Shown: piece by piece, positions 41,379 to 50,862 of the stretch | How the letters are laid out: the number at the start of each line of letters is the position of its first letter | Numbering within the stretch: position 1 is the stretch's first letter | Origin: Lachnospiraceae bacterium NSJ-143 | GTDB lineage: Bacteria; Bacillota; Clostridia; Lachnospirales; Anaerotignaceae | DNA length: 64,000 bases | NCBI GenBank assembly: GCA_022867625.1 | Contig: JALIFM010000004.1 | Coordinates: 1-64,000 of the forward strand | Direction: 5' to 3' | Made by a program: the position numbers and the translations under genes | The notes under the pieces: model-generated | Told to the model about the DNA's origin: nothing | Databases searched by the model: none | The model's input: only the letters and a program-made list of their open reading frames with translations

Positions 41379-42037
41379 TGTTCCCCCTCACTTATGCCCT
41401 CAATCTGTTCCCTTACACTTTTAAAGGATTTTACAGAAGGCATACAAATATCTTTCATAGAACATCCACTGCAGTACTGGCCGCGTTTTACAGGAGGGAT
41501 TACGCCTTTTTCAAGGTAATTCTGCATTTCGACAAGTATATTCCTTAAATCCCTGTCATACTTATTATAATCTTCACTCAGCGGAAGCTCAACACGCTTT
41601 TTTACATCGGCATAGTACAAAACACCTTTACAGTCACAGCCGAATATTGAGTCAACACAAATCTTCTGTGCAAACACCTGCATCAAATCTTCATATCGGT
41701 AATCCTTATCTTTTGGCTTGGCCGGCTTATATTCAACAATACATAAATCATATCTTTCATCATTTCCGGCTATATGTACGCCATTCTTCGATGGACTCCC
41801 CTCTATGCAGTCAACTACTCCATAAAGATTGTATTTGTCATAAAACACCGGAACAGCTGTAAAAACCTTTGCTCCTCTTTTTGTATATACACTGTTTGAT
41901 TCATGAACATTTTCGTGAATTATATTTGCTTTAGTAACAAAAAAGTTCTCCGACCAGGCATTTCCTATCTCAATCAGCCCCCATCTGTGGGCACAGTATA
42001 AAAAGTGCTGTATTGAACGTATTGTTATCTCATTCAT
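41375..42037 (-). CDS. cas4: Cas4, PAM-processing nuclease
   Basis: 220 residues. RecB-like nuclease with a 4Fe-4S cluster: the first Cys in FLYCAHRW (about 14-21) and three in YCSGCSMKDIC (about 187-197). Trims pre-spacers at the PAM and sets insertion orientation. The start ATG shares ATGA with the cas7 stop. Confidence 0.94.
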   Translation of the reverse strand: MNEITIRSIQHFLYCAHRWGLIEIGNAWSENFFVTKANIIHENVHESNSVYTKRGAKVFTAVPVFYDKYNLYGVVDCIEGSPSKNGVHIAGNDERYDLCIVEYKPAKPKDKDYRYEDLMQVFAQKICVDSIFGCDCKGVLYYADVKKRVELPLSEDYNKYDRDLRNILVEMQNYLEKGVIPPVKRGQYCSGCSMKDICMPSVKSFKSVREQIEGISEGEQ

Positions 42038-42888
42038 CTGCAAATTAAAGTAACGCCTTCAGGCATTTCCTCGTCTACTGTAATCTCATAATCATCAAAT
42101 TTTCTTGGAACAGCTACTGTTTCCTTTTCTTTTATCTTTATTTTCTCAAAAAGCTTATATGCCGGGCTGTTTCCCAAAACACTGTCATGCTTAAAAATAT
42201 AAAGTCTCCTGGTGTTCATTTCCCCTCTTGCCGCACTGTGGTCCTCCTCGAACATATTTTCTATAGCCTGCCATAACAGTTCAACGTCCTCTTCAGTCAT
42301 ATCGGTAGCGTTGTTGGCATGGGCTGCTGAAATATGTCCCTCGGCTCTGTATAAAGCATATGGTATTATACTTTTTTTGCCAAATTCCGTTTTACCAGTA
42401 GCTTCTCTTTTTATTGTTGTCCTTGCCTGTCTTGTAATTGTAATGTCCTGTATATTTACAGGTGATACGCTTCTGGAAAAGCCAATCTGCACAGGCCCTC
42501 TTACAATACCGCATTGGTACTCTCCTGTTGACATTACCGCTCCAAATGTGCGCACGTCAAAGTAATTTCGGCACATAAAATCCCTAGCTTTATTTTCATT
42601 ATCATCGTTTTTGCCTTTTTCTTTAAGCTTGAGACCTTCACTTATATACACATCCTCAAATTTCTCGTTTAATACTTTATCCGGCTTAATCAGAATATTG
42701 TAGCCCTTCTCCCCATTCTTTACCAGCTCAACATAGTTTCTTATTTTTCTTTTTATACACACGTCTGTGACAAAGCCGTATCCCGTTTCCGCATCTACAC
42801 GCGGACTGTTGCCAGCGTCAGGGTCGCCGTTTGGGTTACCGTTTTCAACATCAAAAAGAATCACAAAGTCATATCTGTTCTCAATCAT
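42034..42888 (-). CDS. cas7: Cas7 (Csd2), backbone of type I-C Cascade
   Basis: 284 residues. Typical start RYDFVILFDVENGNPNGDPDAGNSPRVD, then RGPVQIGFSRSVSPVNI and a later AEGHISAAHA. Forms the helical filament along the crRNA. GAGGAGG upstream; the ATG overlaps the cas8c stop. Confidence 0.95.
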   Translation of the reverse strand: MIENRYDFVILFDVENGNPNGDPDAGNSPRVDAETGYGFVTDVCIKRKIRNYVELVKNGEKGYNILIKPDKVLNEKFEDVYISEGLKLKEKGKNDDNENKARDFMCRNYFDVRTFGAVMSTGEYQCGIVRGPVQIGFSRSVSPVNIQDITITRQARTTIKREATGKTEFGKKSIIPYALYRAEGHISAAHANNATDMTEEDVELLWQAIENMFEEDHSAARGEMNTRRLYIFKHDSVLGNSPAYKLFEKIKIKEKETVAVPRKFDDYEITVDEEMPEGVTLICR

Positions 42889-44653
42889 TATTCATAACCT
42901 CCTCATTATCCACGCTGTTATTTTTAGTAAAAAAGCTTTGATACTGCTGATAGTAACCAATCATAAATTTCCCCTGCTCTGTAAGCAGAAGCGTGTCCGG
43001 AAATTCACTTCCGAGCTTGTCCACTATTTCGCCTATCAGTTTATTGTAATACACAGCAATTTTTGACTTTTTCAGATGATTTTGAGCCAGCTTTAATATT
43101 TTCGGAAAAACGATAGCCGGTTTTGACGCAGCCGAGGCAAAATAGGAATCCTTAATTGTCGTATTTAAAGAGTTTCCTGATACGTCACGCTGCAGTTTTT
43201 CCAGAACAGCAAATAGCCTTCCGCATAAATAAGCCGGATTTTTATTCTCTTTATCCAGTGCCACTTTTAATTCCTCCCTTTGATGTAAAATCCTTGATTT
43301 TCTATTTATACAGGCTTTAATTATGCCTGCCCTTGTACTGTTAAAAGCTGTCTTATCTGTTTTTACCCTCCGTATAATTTCTGACAGAAGCGACTGAGGA
43401 TAATCTGTTCCGTAAATGGCCGACTGGAATATTTTTGCCAGCACCGCCGGATTCACCTTGTCATTTGTGCTTTTGGGTGAAAGCAGTTCTTTTTTTATTG
43501 CCCAGAACGGAACAGGCTTCATTTTTTCTGAAACCTGCAAATCCAATTGATGTCTGGCAATCTGGATTAAAATATCAGCGGCTTTTTTCTTATAAATAAA
43601 TTTCACCGAAATCCTTGATGAGTTGGGTTTTAAACCAACCATATAGAAATCAACATTTTCATCAATTCCGGTTATGTCCGAAACCCTTTTTGCTGTCATA
43701 CGTCCTTCTCTTGCATCTTTTAACATATTAGAAAGCATTTCGTTTGCCCTTGACTCATCCATACTGTCAAAGTCCTGAAACATAAGCATAGACATTACGT
43801 CGTCATCAGCCTCTTTATGACTCACAGTCCAATGTACAACAGTGACATCGTCAAACAAAGCCCTGTTTTTACGGCTGTGCAGAATATAATTCAGTGCTCT
43901 TGTATATTTTCTCATAGCCTTTTCTGAAACATTGCTGTTATAGGACTGCTCGTTTCCATAGGAATTTTCTGAATCGTTATTGAATCCGATTAAGATGGCT
44001 CCTGTAGACAAGCCGCCTGAAAGTCCTCTGATTTTATCATGTACACGCTCTATTTTTTCATTTTTGCCGGTAACAGCACACTGGGCCATCACACAGTTTT
44101 TTTCATCGGCCTTTGATTTCTGATAAAATTCCTCCCATCTTTCCTTCACGCAGTGTTCGTTGTGCAATAAGGCTTCTATATTGCCTCTCAGGCAGAAAGC
44201 AAAATTTGCGGAAGCGTATTTTTTTCCCAGCTGAGTTATATACTCGTTTTCCGTCTCATTTTCCGGAACCCATGTTATTATAAAATTTCTGTAAGCGTTG
44301 ACAATGGGCGAGTCGAGACCTTCGATAAAATTAAGATTCTTTTCCATAAAATCTTTATGTGATTTCCTGGCCTTATCGGTCCTGTCCTCTGTCGAAAAAA
44401 CGCCCTTGTCAAAATTCAGCCCAAAAACATACAGTGCCCTGTGCTCTATGATATTGGAGCATATTCCCGGTTTTTCGCTTCTTTTAGGCATAATCTCAAC
44501 TGTGTTCTTTTCGCACTCAATTATATGGTCTATAGTTCCGCATTCCGTAAGGCATACAATATAATCTATATTTATTGAAGAATACTCGTCAGATGTAATC
44601 TTCCCCTCATTTTCCAAAATATCGTAATACTCTGCAAGCGCCTGTATCAGCAT
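42881..44653 (-). CDS. cas8c: Cas8c (Csd1), large subunit of type I-C Cascade
   Basis: 590 residues, the usual size. LIQALAEYYDIL at the start, CAVTGKNEKIERVHDKIRGL (about 196-215) and VHWTVSHKEADD match the Csd1 family. Recognises the PAM and recruits Cas3. An internal start at the C-terminal part may give the separate small subunit (Cas11c) described for type I-C systems; candidate ATGs lie in the last third, but I could not pick one. GGGAGG eight bases before ATG. Confidence 0.94.
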   Translation of the reverse strand: MLIQALAEYYDILENEGKITSDEYSSINIDYIVCLTECGTIDHIIECEKNTVEIMPKRSEKPGICSNIIEHRALYVFGLNFDKGVFSTEDRTDKARKSHKDFMEKNLNFIEGLDSPIVNAYRNFIITWVPENETENEYITQLGKKYASANFAFCLRGNIEALLHNEHCVKERWEEFYQKSKADEKNCVMAQCAVTGKNEKIERVHDKIRGLSGGLSTGAILIGFNNDSENSYGNEQSYNSNVSEKAMRKYTRALNYILHSRKNRALFDDVTVVHWTVSHKEADDDVMSMLMFQDFDSMDESRANEMLSNMLKDAREGRMTAKRVSDITGIDENVDFYMVGLKPNSSRISVKFIYKKKAADILIQIARHQLDLQVSEKMKPVPFWAIKKELLSPKSTNDKVNPAVLAKIFQSAIYGTDYPQSLLSEIIRRVKTDKTAFNSTRAGIIKACINRKSRILHQREELKVALDKENKNPAYLCGRLFAVLEKLQRDVSGNSLNTTIKDSYFASAASKPAIVFPKILKLAQNHLKKSKIAVYYNKLIGEIVDKLGSEFPDTLLLTEQGKFMIGYYQQYQSFFTKNNSVDNEEVMNND

Positions 44654-45372
44654 TTACATTCCTCCCTGTACTTTGCCACATCAATCACTCCGTCAATCAT
44701 ATGCGGGCGGTAATATACCGTATCAGCCCTGTCCGAAAACTTCGGATTTTCCCAATCGTTATTTACAGGTATTCCCCCGTCATGGAAAACAACCTTATAA
44801 CTCATGTAGCCAAAATCCACATCTCCCATGGCTCTTATTTGCGGTGAAATATCATTCTGACAAAATGCTTCGGTAATATATATTTTTTTAACCGGAAACT
44901 CACTGCATCCCATACACGGAACCCTGAAAAACTGACCTCTTTCAAGCCTTCTTTTAATAATGTTATAGTGCTTGTTTTCGCCGTCTGGCTCGGCGTCGTT
45001 TTTAAGCCCTGTAAGCTCAAAGTGGAATTCTACGCCATACTTTACATTTTTTAAAATCATAGCCGCCCTCTGAGAACGCTTTTCTGAGGCATAAATGCAC
45101 GGGTCGGCTTCTTTTCCATTCAGCAATTTTTTTACGGCTGTAAAGGATACCTTATCCTTAACCTCGTTCCTGCGCACATTCATAAACTCTATAGGGTTAA
45201 ACACAACAATTTTATCTACAACATACCTTATAGCCGGTTTCCAGTAGATACTTTTTAATATCCCCTCAATCGCCCCCGGTGTAGGCACGTCATAACTTAC
45301 ACGCTCAACCTTCATTTCCGGCCTTGTAAAACACGCATAGTCGCCCTCAACAATCACCTTAAAGCCATACAT
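44647..45372 (-). CDS. cas5: Cas5 (Cas5c/d), crRNA-processing subunit
   Basis: 241 residues from the ATG with GGGAGG upstream (the frame is open 16 codons further). Begins MYGFKVIVEGDYACFTRPEMKVERVSYDVPTPGAIEGIL, a classical Cas5c start; GEN-x-H and PYLGCxEF-like segment CMGCSEFPVKKI follows. In type I-C this protein cuts the pre-crRNA, replacing Cas6, which is absent here as expected. Confidence 0.95.
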   Translation of the reverse strand: MYGFKVIVEGDYACFTRPEMKVERVSYDVPTPGAIEGILKSIYWKPAIRYVVDKIVVFNPIEFMNVRRNEVKDKVSFTAVKKLLNGKEADPCIYASEKRSQRAAMILKNVKYGVEFHFELTGLKNDAEPDGENKHYNIIKRRLERGQFFRVPCMGCSEFPVKKIYITEAFCQNDISPQIRAMGDVDFGYMSYKVVFHDGGIPVNNDWENPKFSDRADTVYYRPHMIDGVIDVAKYREECKC

Positions 45373-45394
45373 TTTTAAAACGCCTCCCAACAAT

Positions 45395-47575
45395 TTATAT
45401 AAAATAATCCTGCGCTTCAAATATTACTCCTGTGTCTGTATCGTAATAATCCATATTTGTAAGGCACCATATCCCACTGCCATAATCTTTAACAGCATTC
45501 TGCTGAATCAGAATCTCCAATTCATAAGGGTAAATTGAAAACGTGTACTTTTGAAGCTTTCTTATATCACCGTATTCTGTCTGCTTTATCTCATCAACTA
45601 ATTCAAGGCTTGTCTTATCACAGACAGCTACAACTGAGACCGTTTCGCTTTCTATAATTGAAAAATTCGCAGAGTACTGGGAAAATGGCAGTGAACGGAT
45701 ATCCTGTGTATACTGGTACATGGCGTTTTTTACGATTTTATCTTTTTTTATAAAAAACAGTTTATCATAGTATTCTTTAATACATTCTTCCGATGAAATA
45801 TCCCTGTTTTCATAAAAAAATCTTCTTGATATTTCCGCGCCGATATCCTTTTGAGGTGTTTTTTTACAGTCGTCAAATTCAAATACATAGACGTCAGCCG
45901 ACTCACGCTTTCCTTCCCTGTTGCATCTTCCGCCTGCCTGCAAAATATGGTCTGCTCCCGATATTTCACGAAAAACAGTATAAAAGTCCATATCAACTCC
46001 TGCTTCAATCAGCGATGTGGAAATAACCGTTATTTTTCTTTCCTCCGGAACATTATTTAAATCAGTAAATTCCCTCTCAAGAGCAGAAATTTCAGACCTT
46101 ATTTCCTTAATCACCCTGTCTCTGTCAAAAGCCGTCATATATGTAGACAAATGATATTTTCTGCCGGTGCACATCTCATACAGTTCTCTTGCCGTCTTTC
46201 TTTTGTTGACAATAATAAGGCTTGACGGAAATTGAGAAGCGAGCTTTATAAGCTTCTCACGGCTTATTTCATCTATATAATTATATCTGCATTTTTGGAA
46301 TACCCTGAATGAGCTTTTATCTGTAATAAGATTCTTCAGTTTTACTGAAGGCATAACATGTTTCCGTATTAAATCCTCAAAATCCGGCATAGTAGCAGTT
46401 AAAAAAACAGCTTCACTGTTAAGGTATTTTGTAATAAACGAGACAGCCTCAAGACACGGCTGTAAATATGTTTCGGGCAAAGCATGAACCTCATCAAAAA
46501 CAAGTATGCTCTCAGCCATATTATGTAATTTTCTGAGCTTACCCCGTTTGTTGGAGTAAACTGACTCAAAAAACTGAACAGCAGTTGTAATTATAATTTG
46601 CGCGTCCCAGTTTTCAGTGGCCGCTTTAACAACAAGCTTATAATCCTCAGTCTCATCAGTGTCATCAATACTGAATGTGGACTGATGCCTTAAAATTTCC
46701 GCTGAATCGCCGAAGAGATTTTCAAATATATCCGAAGTCTGGTCAATAATGCTGTTATAAGGTATTATATAAATTATCCTTTTCTTATTTTCAATAATCG
46801 CCCTTTCAAGAGCAAATTTCATACTGCATAAGGTTTTTCCGCTTCCTGTAGGCATATTCATTATATATATTCCGGCAGCCTCATTTACGCTGTCAAATAC
46901 CTGTTTCTGTAATTTGGAACGGCATTTTTGAAGCTGTGTTTTACATACAAAAGAATTCAAAACAGAATTTATCTTTCCTAAACAGGCTTCAAAGTCGGAA
47001 TACAGCGCCCTTTGCTGTATTCCGCCGCAGAATTCTGCCGTATCAATAGAATCGGAATCGACAAGACAGGAAAAGCAGTATCTGGTTAAAAACGCAAACT
47101 TGTCAATCAATATATTTTTATCAACACAGTCCGCAGACATAAAATTTAAAAACTGAGAAATGTCAATTTCCGGCAGGTCGAGCTCCTTTGAGTACTGGCT
47201 GTAATCTTCAAAATTCCTTTTCATTCTTCCCATAAGTGTGGACATGTCTTCCGTATCATTTGGAAAGCCTCCGTCCGGAATCCCTGAATGGTGACCGGAA
47301 ATACAATACATAATAATCAGAGCCAGTGAGCTTTTATAGTTTTTATAGGCTTCTATAGCTCCGCACATGGAATGTTCTACCCTTATGTTTTTGCCTTCAA
47401 TCCTCCGCTGAAACGAATACTGGTATTTTCCTATATCATGCATAATTCCTATTGCGTACATCAGGCTTTTCAATTCCGGTATTGAAAATTTTTCACAGAG
47501 TATGGCTGTATTTTTACTGTGCTCCTCCACTGTCTGTATTATCCCTGTATGTTCATTAATGTGAGCTTTATACAT
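45395..47575 (-). CDS. cas3: CRISPR-associated helicase-nuclease Cas3
   Basis: 726 residues. HD nuclease domain at the N-terminus: His-Asp at 46-47 in GIMHDIGKYQYSF and HHSGIPDGG. Superfamily-2 helicase: Walker A NMPTGSGKTLCSM (about 240-252), DEVH box ILVFDEVHAL, TATMPDFE, and motif VI region AGGRCNREGKR. Degrades target DNA after Cascade recruitment. First gene of the operon, promoter candidate at 47697-47725. Confidence 0.96.
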   Translation of the reverse strand: MYKAHINEHTGIIQTVEEHSKNTAILCEKFSIPELKSLMYAIGIMHDIGKYQYSFQRRIEGKNIRVEHSMCGAIEAYKNYKSSLALIIMYCISGHHSGIPDGGFPNDTEDMSTLMGRMKRNFEDYSQYSKELDLPEIDISQFLNFMSADCVDKNILIDKFAFLTRYCFSCLVDSDSIDTAEFCGGIQQRALYSDFEACLGKINSVLNSFVCKTQLQKCRSKLQKQVFDSVNEAAGIYIMNMPTGSGKTLCSMKFALERAIIENKKRIIYIIPYNSIIDQTSDIFENLFGDSAEILRHQSTFSIDDTDETEDYKLVVKAATENWDAQIIITTAVQFFESVYSNKRGKLRKLHNMAESILVFDEVHALPETYLQPCLEAVSFITKYLNSEAVFLTATMPDFEDLIRKHVMPSVKLKNLITDKSSFRVFQKCRYNYIDEISREKLIKLASQFPSSLIIVNKRKTARELYEMCTGRKYHLSTYMTAFDRDRVIKEIRSEISALEREFTDLNNVPEERKITVISTSLIEAGVDMDFYTVFREISGADHILQAGGRCNREGKRESADVYVFEFDDCKKTPQKDIGAEISRRFFYENRDISSEECIKEYYDKLFFIKKDKIVKNAMYQYTQDIRSLPFSQYSANFSIIESETVSVVAVCDKTSLELVDEIKQTEYGDIRKLQKYTFSIYPYELEILIQQNAVKDYGSGIWCLTNMDYYDTDTGVIFEAQDYFI

Positions 47576-47696
47576 AAATTTATTTCTCCTTTATATATCC
47601 AAAGCAATTTATTACTAATAAAAATATTTTTACAGCGAAAAATTATTTAAATTTTATAAAATATACAGACTTTGTCGAAAAATCACCATCAATTTT

Positions 47697-47725
47697 AATA
47701 TATCACCAATTGCATATTATTTCAA
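47697..47725 (-). promoter_or_regulatory. Candidate promoter of the cas operon
   Basis: Minus strand TTGAAA (47720-47725) and TATATT (47697-47702), 17-base spacer, about 115 bases before cas3. Confidence 0.4.
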
Positions 47726-47823
47726 GAATCAAGGAGTTTCTGAATGAATAATATTGCAGGCATTTAAAATAAACAACTACTTATCTGATTTTCCCTGCGG
47801 ATATTGCTGATATAAAAATAAAT

Positions 47824-47863
47824 AAAAAAACGGCTAAAACCAGTAGGTTTTAGCCGTTTTTTT
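47824..47863. terminator. Bidirectional terminator by tRNA-Thr
   Basis: A-run, CGGCTAAAACC, loop AGTA, GGTTTTAGCCG, T-run; usable from both strands. On the minus strand it would end the tRNA-Thr transcript. Confidence 0.85.
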
Positions 47864-47865
47864 AC

Positions 47866-47938
47866 AGCCGAAAACGTGACTCGAACACGCGACCTGCTGA
47901 TTACGAATCAGCTGCTCTACCAACTGAGCTATTTCGGC
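47866..47938 (-). tRNA. tRNA-Thr (anticodon CGU)
   Basis: Cloverleaf on the minus strand: acceptor GCCGAAA/TTTCGGC, anticodon loop TTCGTAA between GCTGA/TCAGC, T arm GTGTTCGAGTCAC. Discriminator U. Confidence 0.94.
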
Positions 47939-48132
47939 ATATATTTATTTAACTGCTCTCCAATTTTTTCAGTCTGAAAGCTTTATAATTATATCACTAA
48001 GCCCTATATAAATCAATATTTAATAAGAAATTATTGAGGTATTATGCCATAATGCCATTAATATACCTGTTTAAAAGCAGGATAAAACTAAAATACAAAA
48101 TCTGATAATTTCAATTTTTTTTAAATTCCCTC

Positions 48133-48160
48133 TTGCAAAATAATTTTTGTGTGCTATAAT
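48133..48160 (+). promoter_or_regulatory. Promoter of the T-box transcript
   Basis: TTGCAA (48133-48138) and TATAAT (48155-48160), 16-base spacer. Confidence 0.65.
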
Positions 48161-48169
48161 CATCATTAA

Positions 48170-48419
48170 TTCAATTTACAAGTGTATACAGTAAAAAGAC
48201 ATTGACAAAAACTAAGCCTTTGTAGCTGTTTAAGAGAATCGGCGGTTGGTGCGAGCCGAACAGTAAAGAAGGTGTTCCACTTTTGTAGCCGCCGATGATA
48301 AATCGGAAGGGAGAGCCCTTTACAGCTTATTAGAGAGGCCAAAGCACGCTTTGGCAATTCGGGTGGCAACGCGGGTAATTTTCCCGTCCCAGTTTTATTG
48401 TACTGGGACGGGTTTTTTT
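48170..48419 (+). promoter_or_regulatory. T-box leader, probably serine-specific
   Basis: Stem I distal region GGTTGGTGCGAGCC (48244-48257), then GTTCCACTT with the proposed specifier UCC at 48276-48278 followed by a purine. The T-box element reads TTCGGGTGGCAACGCGGGTA (48358-48377), its TGGC (48364-48367) able to pair with the GCCA end of tRNA-Ser, whose discriminator is G in both tRNA-Ser genes here. The terminator CCCGTCCCAG / CTGGGACGGG is at 48383-48412 with a T-run after. Uncharged tRNA stabilises the antiterminator and lets serC-serA be transcribed. Confidence 0.9.
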
Positions 48420-48477
48420 ATTATAAAATTATATATTAGCAAATTATCAGTTTAATATATCAAGGGGGATTTTAATT

Positions 48478-49572
48478 ATGTCTATGAACAGAGTTTACAA
48501 CTTTTCAGCCGGCCCTTCAATGCTTCCTCTGGAGGTTCTTGAGCAGGCACAGAAAGAATTTGTCTGCTACGAAAATACAGGTATGTCCGTTATGGAAATG
48601 AGCCACAGGTCCAAGGACTATGAAAATATTATATTTGGAGCCGAAAACGATTTAAGGGAACTTATGGCTATACCAGACAATTATACTGTATTATTCCTTC
48701 AGGGAGGCGGCTCAACACAGTTTGCAATGATTCCTTTAAACCTTATGAACAAAAACAATAAGGCGGATTTTGTTAAAACCGGCCAATGGTCAAAAAAAGC
48801 CATATCCGAGGCGCAGAGATACGGCAAAGTCAACGTTGTAGCATCATCTGAGGATAAAACATTTTCTTATATACCAGAGCTTGACCCGGCAAAATTTGAT
48901 AAAGACGCAGACTATTTTTATATGACGCTCAATAACACAATTTACGGTACACATATACCTGACAATAACCTTCCGGATACCGGAGATGTTCCTAAGGTTG
49001 GCGATATGAGCTCAAATATACTTGCTGAAAGATACGATATATCCAAATTTGGACTTATATTTGCCGGTGCTCAGAAAAACCTTGGCCCTGCCGGAGTTAC
49101 AGTGGTTATTATAAGAAACGACCTTATTGGAAACTCCATGGAATTTACACCGACAATGCTTAAGTACGAAACACACGCTAAAGAGCGTTCCCTTTACAAC
49201 ACACCTCCTACATATTCAATCTATTTTGCCGGACTTGTGTTCAAATGGGTTAAGAAGATGGGCGGAGTTGACGCTATGGAAAAGTATAACCGTGAGAAGG
49301 CTGCGGTATTATACGATTTCCTTGACAATTCAAAAATATTTAAAGGCACTGTACGCGCTCAGGACCGTTCCCTTATGAATGTGCCGTTCATACTGCCTAC
49401 AGAGGAGCTCAATGCCAAATTTATTGCCGAGGCAAAGGCAAACGGTTTTGTAAACCTTAAAGGCCACCGTACAGTTGGCGGCATGAGAGCTTCCATATAT
49501 AACGCCATGCCTATAGAAGGCGTAAAGAAGCTTGTTGATTTTATGGGAAAATTTGAGACAGAAAACAAATAA
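48478..49572 (+). CDS. serC: Phosphoserine aminotransferase
   Basis: Converts 3-phosphohydroxypyruvate to phosphoserine with glutamate. 364 residues. Start [19 protein letters not shown] (5-23); PLP-binding Lys in [13 protein letters not shown] (about 194-206), C-terminal [17 protein letters not shown]. First gene of the operon under the T-box, 24 bases before serA. Confidence 0.97.
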   Translation: MSMNRVYNFSAGPSMLPLEVLEQAQKEFVCYENTGMSVMEMSHRSKDYENIIFGAENDLRELMAIPDNYTVLFLQGGGSTQFAMIPLNLMNKNNKADFVKTGQWSKKAISEAQRYGKVNVVASSEDKTFSYIPELDPAKFDKDADYFYMTLNNTIYGTHIPDNNLPDTGDVPKVGDMSSNILAERYDISKFGLIFAGAQKNLGPAGVTVVIIRNDLIGNSMEFTPTMLKYETHAKERSLYNTPPTYSIYFAGLVFKWVKKMGGVDAMEKYNREKAAVLYDFLDNSKIFKGTVRAQDRSLMNVPFILPTEELNAKFIAEAKANGFVNLKGHRTVGGMRASIYNAMPIEGVKKLVDFMGKFETENK

Positions 49573-49596
49573 TAAAAGCAAAGGGGATTAAATAAA

Positions 49597-50772
49597 ATGT
49601 ATAATATATTAACACTTAATGCAATTTCACCTAAAGGCCTTGAAAAACTTCCTGGGGAGCAGTTCGCCGTATCCGCTGATATTACAAAACCAGACGGTAT
49701 AATAGTAAGAAGCGCTGATATGCACGACTACAGCATTCCTGATACACTCCTTGCCATAGCAAGGGCCGGAGCCGGCACAAACAACATTCCTGTTGATTCA
49801 TGTGCTGAAAAAGGAGTTGTGGTATTCAACACACCAGGCGCGAATGCAAACGCTGTAAAAGAGCTTGTAATAGCCTCACTTTTAATATCATCAAGAAAGA
49901 TAACTGAGGCAGCTGAGTGGACAAAAACACTTAAAGGCCAGCCGGACATGGATAAGCTTATAGAGGGCGGAAAAAAGAAGTACGCTGGTCCTGAAATAAT
50001 AGGAAAGAAACTTGGCGTAATCGGTCTTGGCGCTATAGGCGTGCTTGTGGCCAATGCTGCACTGGCACTCGGCATGGAGGTTGTAGGCTATGACCCATTC
50101 CTTTCTGTTCATTCCGCATGGCACATTTCCGGCCAGGTAAGCCTTGCCAAGAGTGTTGATGAGGTTGTTTCTGTCTGTGACTATATTACAATACATATCC
50201 CTCAGAACGAAAACACAAAGAAAATGATTGACGCCGAGCTGCTTAAGAAGTTTAAAAAAGGCGCCCGCCTTATTAACCTTTCAAGGGGAGGTCTTATAGA
50301 CCCTGCCGCAGTGGCCGATGCTCTTGATGAGGGCATACTGAACAAATTTGTAACAGACTTTGCAGACAATGAACTTTTGGGCAAAGAAAACGTAATCACA
50401 CTCCCTCACCTTGGCGCTTCAACACCTGAATCTGAGGAGAACTGTGCTGCAATGGCTGCTGTTGAGCTTAAGAATTTTATAGAGTATGGCAATATCAAAA
50501 ACTCAGTAAACTTTCCTAACTGCGAAACACCATATACCGGCAAGGCAAGGGTAACCGTAGCCCATAAAAACATCCCTAATATGGTCGGCTCAATAACAGC
50601 CATATTCGCTAAAGAAAACTTAAACATTGACAACATGATAAACAAGAGCAAAGGCAACTGGGCATACACAATAATCGACCTTGACACTCTCGGTGACAAA
50701 CATGACAGCCTTATTAAAGAGCTTAAGGAATTAAAAGGCGTTGTTAAAGCAAGAATCGTAAGAGAAAATTAA
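49597..50772 (+). CDS. serA: D-3-phosphoglycerate dehydrogenase
   Basis: Oxidises 3-phosphoglycerate, entry into serine synthesis. 391 residues. NAD motif LGVIGLGAIGVLVAN (about 137-151), INLSRGGLIDPAAVADAL and catalytic His in LPHLGASTPESEEN. A C-terminal ACT domain (about 318-391, AHKNIPNMVGSITAIFAKENLNIDNM) suggests allosteric control by serine or a related amino acid. Together with serC gives phosphoserine; no serB is seen nearby. Confidence 0.96.
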   Translation: MYNILTLNAISPKGLEKLPGEQFAVSADITKPDGIIVRSADMHDYSIPDTLLAIARAGAGTNNIPVDSCAEKGVVVFNTPGANANAVKELVIASLLISSRKITEAAEWTKTLKGQPDMDKLIEGGKKKYAGPEIIGKKLGVIGLGAIGVLVANAALALGMEVVGYDPFLSVHSAWHISGQVSLAKSVDEVVSVCDYITIHIPQNENTKKMIDAELLKKFKKGARLINLSRGGLIDPAAVADALDEGILNKFVTDFADNELLGKENVITLPHLGASTPESEENCAAMAAVELKNFIEYGNIKNSVNFPNCETPYTGKARVTVAHKNIPNMVGSITAIFAKENLNIDNMINKSKGNWAYTIIDLDTLGDKHDSLIKELKELKGVVKARIVREN

Positions 50773-50800
50773 TAAGCAAATAATAAATATAATAAAATCC

Positions 50801-50845
50801 GGGGCGCAAAACGATTTATAACTTCACTTTTGCGCCCTGTTTTTT
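50801..50845 (+). terminator. Terminator of serCA
   Basis: GGGGCGCAAAA and TTTTGCGCCC arms, then a run of six T. The DUF1015 gene starts just beyond, so read-through may occur. Confidence 0.75.
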
Positions 50846-50862
50846 AACGGAGGTATCTGGCT

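Noticed and set aside
47576-47823. A small gene or anti-CRISPR upstream of cas3
   Set aside because: The region is AT-rich with no frame having a ribosome site; only a candidate promoter is seen.
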